A stretch of 64,000 bases of DNA from JAPWJZ01 sp966211335 (GTDB taxonomy: Bacteria > Pseudomonadota > Alphaproteobacteria > Micavibrionales > UBA2020): assembly GCA_966211335.1 (NCBI GenBank), contig CBIHNF010000005.1:62001-126000 (forward strand), given 5' to 3'. The translations under genes were made by a program, and so were the position numbers. The notes under the pieces are model-generated. The model was not told the DNA's origin and searched no databases. It was given only the letters and a program-made list of their open reading frames with translations. Shown one piece after another: positions 59,661 through 64,000 of this stretch (positions within the stretch are counted from its first letter, which is position 1; the number at the start of each line of letters is the position of its first letter).

Positions 59661-61196
59661 ATGGCTGACCATACCGATCACGATGACATTATTTTCCCAC
59701 CTGCCGCCCATCAGGACAAGGTGAACAAGGAAATGTTCCGCGCCATCGAACTGCTCGGCCGCAAGCTGGAGCGGGTGGAAAGCGAGCGCGATGCGCTGGC
59801 CCGCCGCCTCGGCCAGATCGAATCTGCTGCCTCCGTCGATGATGCGACCGGCAAGCTCTACCTGCCCGTCGTCGTTGAAAATACGCCGGCGCAGAAAACC
59901 TCCACCTCCTGGATGCTCGGCACCACCGTTCTCAGCGTCGCCTGCGCGCTTGGTGCGCTCGCCGTTGTACTGCTGAACCCCGCGCCCGGTGCGCTGACCG
60001 AAAAGCAATTGGCCGCGCTCGACCGCCTTGCGTCGCCGCAGCTGGCATCCGCCGCCGCGCCTGCCTTTATCCCGCTCAACCCTGTGCAGACCGGCGACGA
60101 TGTGAATGTCGCGCAGTTCAGCGAGTCCGGCAAGGCGCTGATCGACGCCGTCACCGCCAAGGCGAATGAAACGCATGACACGCTGGATGCACCGGCAGCA
60201 GATGTTGCCGAAACCAACGACAACAACCTGACCCCCGCCGAGCTTTCCGCGATCGAGCCTGCTGCCGGCGCTGTGGATGCCGAAGCGCTGACGACGCCTT
60301 TAAAGCCGGTGACCGATATCGCCCGCGACACGCGCCTGCCGCAAAAGCTGCAGACGCTGGAAGCAGAAGCGCTGGCCGGCAAGCCCGAAGCGCAGCATGA
60401 CCTTGCCACCCTTTACGCTGCCGGCGACATCGCGCCGAAAGATTATCCGCGTGCCATTGAATGGTTTACGATAGCCGCCCAGAACGGCGTGCCGAATGCC
60501 GCCTATAATCTGGCTGTGATGTATCAGCAGGGCCTTGGCGTAGACAAAGACGCCGCCAAAGCCGTGACCTATTACGCGCAGGCGGCAAAGGCCGGCCATG
60601 CGGAAGCCATGTATAACCTTGGCCTTGCCTATATTGATGGCACCGGCACCAACCGCGACATCGGCGGCGCTGTTGTGTCCTTCAAGCAGGCGGCCAATGC
60701 GGGCGTGCCGCAGGCGGCCTATAACCTTGGCGTCATCTATGAAAGCAGCCTGCTGGGCGCGCCGAATGCCGCGAAGGCAGCCGACTGGTACCGTGTCGCG
60801 GCTGAAGAAGGTCACGCCGAAGCAAAATCCGCCCTTGCCCGTCTCACCGGCAGCACTGCCGATATTGCCGGTATCGAACCTGCCGCAGGTGAAGAAGCCA
60901 GCGGCGAGGGCGATGAAACGCCGGCATCCGAAATTCTGCCCGCAGAGCAACCGGCTGCCGCTGCCAAAGCCGATGACAGCGACATGCTGCGCCAGATCCA
61001 GCATGCGCTGGTGGTGAAGGGTGAACTGCCGGTCGAAAAAGCGACCGGCTACATGACGCCGCAAACGGCCGACGTCATCCGCCACTGGCAGCAGAAGCTG
61101 GGCCTTGTCGTTGATGGCAAGCCGAGCGAGGAGCTGCTGGATAAAATCAAGGCTGCACCGGCATCCCGCGATTCCATTATCTGGACGAAGCCGTAA
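59661..61196 (+). CDS. Sel1-repeat membrane protein with C-terminal peptidoglycan-binding-like domain
   Basis: The 511-residue protein begins with a charged coiled-coil region (EMFRAIELLGRKLERVESER), then one membrane segment (about 83-107, MLGTTVLSVACALGALAVVLL). The periplasmic part has four Sel1-like (SLR) repeats (about 230-410; AEALAGKPEAQHDLATLYAAG, WFTIAAQNGVPNAAYNLAVM, YYAQAAKAGHAEAMYNLGLA, SFKQAANAGVPQAAYNLGVI and more). The C-terminus has a PG_binding_1-like domain (MLRQIQHALVVKGEL, GYMTPQTADVIRHWQQKLGL). This layout resembles proteins organising cell-envelope sites. GGGGGC precedes the ATG. It converges directly on ispE. Confidence 0.9.
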   Translation: MADHTDHDDIIFPPAAHQDKVNKEMFRAIELLGRKLERVESERDALARRLGQIESAASVDDATGKLYLPVVVENTPAQKTSTSWMLGTTVLSVACALGALAVVLLNPAPGALTEKQLAALDRLASPQLASAAAPAFIPLNPVQTGDDVNVAQFSESGKALIDAVTAKANETHDTLDAPAADVAETNDNNLTPAELSAIEPAAGAVDAEALTTPLKPVTDIARDTRLPQKLQTLEAEALAGKPEAQHDLATLYAAGDIAPKDYPRAIEWFTIAAQNGVPNAAYNLAVMYQQGLGVDKDAAKAVTYYAQAAKAGHAEAMYNLGLAYIDGTGTNRDIGGAVVSFKQAANAGVPQAAYNLGVIYESSLLGAPNAAKAADWYRVAAEEGHAEAKSALARLTGSTADIAGIEPAAGEEASGEGDETPASEILPAEQPAAAAKADDSDMLRQIQHALVVKGELPVEKATGYMTPQTADVIRHWQQKLGLVVDGKPSEELLDKIKAAPASRDSIIWTKP

Positions 61197-62063
61197 TTAC
61201 CGGAGCAGGTTGGCCGGCGCAATCCACCAGCGCGGGTAGCGCTGCTTCAGCTTATTGACCGCGGCAATCGCCGCATCCTGATTATCATAGACGCCATAGC
61301 AGGTAGCGCCGCTGCCGGACAGCCGCGCGAAGTGGCAGTTGGGCGTTTCCTGCAAAGCTTGTAAAACATCTTTAATCTCGGGCGTCACCTGCAGTGCGGC
61401 ATCAGTCAGGTCGTTGCGGTAGAGTTTTAAATCGGCAATCCATTCATGCATCGTCTTGCGCCGGCCGGAGAACTGGATGGCAGGGCTGAACTTGCTGCTG
61501 TAGCGGCGGAAAACTTCCGGCGTCGGCGTCTGCACCAGCGGGTTGACGAGGACGAAGTGCATGGCCGGCATTTCCGGCAGGCGTGTCATCTTCTCGCCAA
61601 TGCCCTCCGCCCAGACGGGCTTGCCGATAAAGCAGGCCGGCACATCCGCGCCCAGTTTTTGCGAAATGCGCTGAATGCGCTCATATTCTTCCGGCAGCCC
61701 CCAGAGTCGCGCGAAGCCGCGCAGCGCCGCGGCAGAATCGGACGATCCGCCCGCGATGCCCGAGGCGACCGGTAAATTCTTGGTCAGCTTCACCGCGCCC
61801 TTAGGCTGTATTTTGTATTCGGCGGCGAGCAGCGTCGCGGCTTTATAAATGAGGTTGTCATTCGCCATCGGCATCTCGCCGGCGAAGTCGCCTTCGACAT
61901 CAATGAACAGGCCGTCATGTTTGGAAAAATCGAGCACGTCGCCGACATCGACGAAGACCATCAGGCTCTGGATAAGGTGATAGCCATCCTCACGCTTGCC
62001 GGTGATGTGCAGGAACAGGTTTATCTTTGCGGGGGCCCGCAGCTGGAAGCTATTGAGCGGCAA
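61197..62063 (-). CDS. ispE: 4-diphosphocytidyl-2-C-methyl-D-erythritol kinase
   Basis: The 288-residue GHMP kinase phosphorylates the 2-hydroxyl of CDP-methylerythritol in the non-mevalonate isoprenoid pathway. Hallmarks are APAKINLFLHITGKREDGYH (N-terminal Lys/Asp motif), the ATP-binding glycine loop NLPVASGIAGGSSDSAAAL and the C-terminal CHFARLSGSGATCYGVYD. The length is normal. It ends exactly at the end of the convergent Sel1 gene. It is downstream of, and on the same strand as, the 12-Cys gene trio (17 bases from the last), so it may be expressed with them. Confidence 0.96.
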   Translation of the reverse strand: MPLNSFQLRAPAKINLFLHITGKREDGYHLIQSLMVFVDVGDVLDFSKHDGLFIDVEGDFAGEMPMANDNLIYKAATLLAAEYKIQPKGAVKLTKNLPVASGIAGGSSDSAAALRGFARLWGLPEEYERIQRISQKLGADVPACFIGKPVWAEGIGEKMTRLPEMPAMHFVLVNPLVQTPTPEVFRRYSSKFSPAIQFSGRRKTMHEWIADLKLYRNDLTDAALQVTPEIKDVLQALQETPNCHFARLSGSGATCYGVYDNQDAAIAAVNKLKQRYPRWWIAPANLLR

Positions 62064-62079
62064 TTAAAATGACCGGTAA

Positions 62080-62628
62080 TTATTGACCTGAATTGTCAAA
62101 TAATACGGTGCACTGGTTGTACTGGCAACTCAATTCCGTAACCTTGCGGGTGTCCGGCTTGCTTTCATTGCAGGGGTATTTGGCATTTCCCGCCGCCTGC
62201 TGCCCTGCATACATTGTCGAAACAGCGCGCTTGTGGCCGCAAGAATCGGAAATGATCGTGCAGTCTGCACCCGTTTCGCAGTAATTGGGGTTGCCGTTCT
62301 GGCGCTGGATATTGCGGGCGGGCATAAAGGTGCACATGCCTGCGACGCAAGCGGGTGCGTTGTAGGGGTTCACTTTGGCAACGTTGCAGCTGTAGCGGTT
62401 GACCGTGCTCTGGCGGTAGGAATCAAGCGCCGGCACCGCATCGCGGTTGACGGAAACGGGCGCCTGGCAGTTTGGCTGGAACGACACGCAATCAGCCGAG
62501 GTCTGGCATTGTTTGTAGGTATGATCGCCATAAGCGGGCGCGGGGTAGACCTCCGCGCTCACGGGCAAGGTCAGGAGCGCGATAAATGCCGCGGCAGCGA
62601 GGGAAATGTAAATCGTTGCGTGTTTCAT
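62080..62628 (-). CDS. Secreted 12-cysteine protein, third of three tandem paralogues
   Basis: The 182-residue protein has a signal peptide (ISLAAAAFIALLTLPVSA, cleaved before EVYP). The mature part is two copies of a six-Cys module. The first is C-x5-C-x6-C-x26-C-x12-C-x4-C (starting KQCQTSADCVSFQPNC), the second C-x5-C-x6-C-x22-C-x14-C-x4-C (YCETGADCTIISDSC). All twelve cysteines fall in the modules, implying disulphide bonds in an oxidising compartment. AAAGGA lies 6 bases before the ATG. No known family is recognised. It is downstream of two paralogues and 17 bases before ispE. Confidence 0.88.
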   Translation of the reverse strand: MKHATIYISLAAAAFIALLTLPVSAEVYPAPAYGDHTYKQCQTSADCVSFQPNCQAPVSVNRDAVPALDSYRQSTVNRYSCNVAKVNPYNAPACVAGMCTFMPARNIQRQNGNPNYCETGADCTIISDSCGHKRAVSTMYAGQQAAGNAKYPCNESKPDTRKVTELSCQYNQCTVLFDNSGQ

Positions 62629-62708
62629 GACCGTTCCTTTGACAACAGGGCATTACCTATATGTCAAAAACGGCGGGAAGCGGCATTCGGTTCCGATGCG
62701 CCGCTAAG

Positions 62709-63290
62709 TTACTGATTTTGCAGCACGGCGGTGCAGAGGTGGTTTTTGCACTGCATCTCCTGCAGCTGGCGTTCGTCGATGTAATCGCACTGGCCGGCAT
62801 TGGGGTCGCCGGCGGCGGCGGTTGCCTCTTCCTCATTCTCTTTGTTCACGGCAAGTTTTTTGCCGCAGGTGCCGGTGACCAGTACGCAGTCCTCCGGTAC
62901 ATCGCAATAGGCGATATTATCTTTACGCGGTACGTTTACGGATCCTGCTGCCGCCATGGTGCACAGATGCGCCGCATTGCAGACGGGGGAGGCGGAAAGG
63001 TTTTGCGGCACGGAAGCGCAGGTGAATTGCGGCCGCACGAAATCGTACCAGTTCTGCACTTCTTCCGCATAGGCGCGGTTGACGGCGAGCAGGTTACCGC
63101 AGGGCGGGTTGACGGCGGCGCATTCCGAGGTGTCGGTGCAGCTATGATATTTGCGGTCGTTCAGGTTCGGCGTCGGCGGCTTGTGTGCAAGGTCCAGCGG
63201 CGGCGGGTCCTGCGCCAGCTTGATGCGTGCCTCGGCGGGCAGGCTGCAGGCCAGCAGGAAAAGCGAGAGGAAGAAAACGATCCGTATCAT
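62709..63290 (-). CDS. Secreted 12-cysteine protein, second of three tandem paralogues, possible lipoprotein
   Basis: The 193-residue protein begins with IRIVFFLSLFLLACSLPAEA. This could be cut after PAEA by signal peptidase I, or LLAC could be a lipobox, which would make a lipoprotein; the context does not decide. Two six-Cys modules follow, C-x5-C-x6-C-x26-C-x12-C-x5-C (SCTDTSECAAVNPPC) and C-x5-C-x6-C-x25-C-x12-C-x4-C (YCDVPEDCVLVTGTC). After the third Cys both have a G-x3-AVN segment. The ATG at 63290 overlaps the stop of the upstream paralogue (ATGA), so the genes are coupled. AAGGAAA precedes it. No known family is recognised. Confidence 0.88.
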   Translation of the reverse strand: MIRIVFFLSLFLLACSLPAEARIKLAQDPPPLDLAHKPPTPNLNDRKYHSCTDTSECAAVNPPCGNLLAVNRAYAEEVQNWYDFVRPQFTCASVPQNLSASPVCNAAHLCTMAAAGSVNVPRKDNIAYCDVPEDCVLVTGTCGKKLAVNKENEEEATAAAGDPNAGQCDYIDERQLQEMQCKNHLCTAVLQNQ

Positions 63291-63916
63291 TTCGGTTTCC
63301 TTTCCTTGATCTTCATCGGCCCGTCCCAATAGGTTTCATCGGGGATTTCAAGGTCGGACTTGCAGGTGTTTTCCTCGCAGCGCAGGTTCACGACCGTGCG
63401 GTTGTCGGGGTAGAGGCACATTTCCTTGTTGATGTCGCGGATGTGATCGTAATCCGCCTGCAGCTTGTCCTTGTAGATTTTGTTCACCAGCATTTTGGCG
63501 TGGCAGGTGCCTTCCACTACCGCGCAGTCATCGACCGTCTTGCAATAGGCGGTGTTCTTCGCCTCCGGCGTGTCGGGCATGATGTTCGGGACGAGGCTGA
63601 TGTCTGCCGTGCATTTATAGTCGGTGCAGGCAATATTTTTCGCCTGCTGCTTGCGCACCGGGGTTTCGCATTTGTATTTGGGGCCGATAAAGTCAAACCA
63701 GCCCTGTACATCGTCATGCAGGTATTTGTTAGTGACGACAATGCGGCCGCAGGGCAGCTGCGCGGTGGTGCAGTCTGAATCATGGCGGCACATATAATAG
63801 CGCTTGTCGGTGAGGTCCGGCGTTGAATAGAGCTTTTTCGGCGCGTCGGCCAAGGCGGGCAGGGAGATGAAAAGCAGCAGCGTGATGGCAAGGAAACGGG
63901 CAGCGGATGTCAGCAT
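63287..63916 (-). CDS. Secreted 12-cysteine protein, first of three tandem paralogues
   Basis: The 209-residue protein has a signal peptide (FLAITLLLFISLPALA, cleaved before DAPKK). Two six-Cys modules follow: C-x5-C-x6-C-x26-C-x13-C-x4-C (MCRHDSDCTTAQLPC) and C-x5-C-x6-C-x28-C-x12-C-x4-C (YCKTVDDCAVVEGTC). A Lys/Pro-rich tail (GPMKIKERKPK) ends the protein. The ATG at 63916 has AAAGG 8 bases before it; a TTG at 63934 is less likely. The stop overlaps the start of the next paralogue, so the trio is an operon beginning here. No family is recognised; folding and function are unknown. Confidence 0.88.
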   Translation of the reverse strand: MLTSAARFLAITLLLFISLPALADAPKKLYSTPDLTDKRYYMCRHDSDCTTAQLPCGRIVVTNKYLHDDVQGWFDFIGPKYKCETPVRKQQAKNIACTDYKCTADISLVPNIMPDTPEAKNTAYCKTVDDCAVVEGTCHAKMLVNKIYKDKLQADYDHIRDINKEMCLYPDNRTVVNLRCEENTCKSDLEIPDETYWDGPMKIKERKPK

Positions 63917-64000
63917 GGGCGAATGCCTTTGCAAAGTTTTAAAACCTGCCCGAAGAATAGCGCAAATTCAAAGCCGCGGCAAATCTAGAGCTGTTTTGCA

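Overview
The window is GC-rich, densely packed chromosomal DNA from a Gram-negative bacterium, most likely an alphaproteobacterium outside the best-studied orders. The evidence is the gene content (dnaX, ybaB, xerC next to a DUF484 gene and close to priA, a bacterial transglutaminase-like cysteine protease, single-polypeptide topoisomerase IB, Ppx, RNase D, IspE), outer-membrane and type I secretion substrates, and tRNA genes with encoded CCA ends. No rRNA, insertion sequence, prophage or CRISPR array is visible. The taxonomic placement is inference.

Layout. 0-7.3 kb is a signalling block: a partial PAS histidine kinase with its OmpR-type regulator, an XRE/S24-like regulator, then a divergent module of a large MHYT hybrid kinase with two paralogous stand-alone receiver proteins and a protein that weakly resembles GGDEF/EAL proteins. 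7.35-10.3 kb holds tRNA-Thr(CGU) and a two-gene gamma-glutamylputrescine-type pathway (PuuA-like, PuuB-like). 10.25-32.4 kb is mostly housekeeping: dnaX, ybaB, xthA, xerC, DUF484, transaldolase-like aldolase, priA, sixA, ppx, rnd, a UdgX-type uracil-DNA-binding protein, DUF488, ppc and a LapG-like protease, with three ankyrin-repeat genes and an SNase-like secreted nuclease between them.

32.4-42.6 kb is a two-partner secretion locus: a TpsB transporter and a 2663-residue filamentous-haemagglutinin-like TpsA with no C-terminal toxin or immunity gene. 42.6-46 kb is an amino-sugar group (enlarged MurQ-family SIS protein, PIG-L deacetylase, GlmS-like SIS isomerase). 46-55.8 kb carries an S9 peptidase, a serralysin-like RTX metalloprotease, a glycogen-debranching-type glucosidase, topoisomerase IB and a three-gene operon headed by an unusual HTH + CoaB-like + class II aldolase-like fusion behind a strikingly regular operator. 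55.9-58.2 kb is an RTX protein built from exact 82-residue repeats. 58.3-64 kb has a bacterial PH-domain protein, tRNA-Gln(UUG), a Sel1-repeat protein, ispE and a tandem trio of secreted 12-cysteine proteins.

Themes. The window mixes core DNA replication and repair genes with an unusually large set of surface or secreted proteins (TPS adhesin, two RTX proteins, SNase, M23-like protein, 12-Cys proteins). The best candidates for undescribed biology are the 12-Cys tandem paralogues, the 82-residue-repeat RTX protein and the HTH-CoaB-aldolase fusion with its phased half-site operator. All functional names come from motif recognition by eye; no database search was run.
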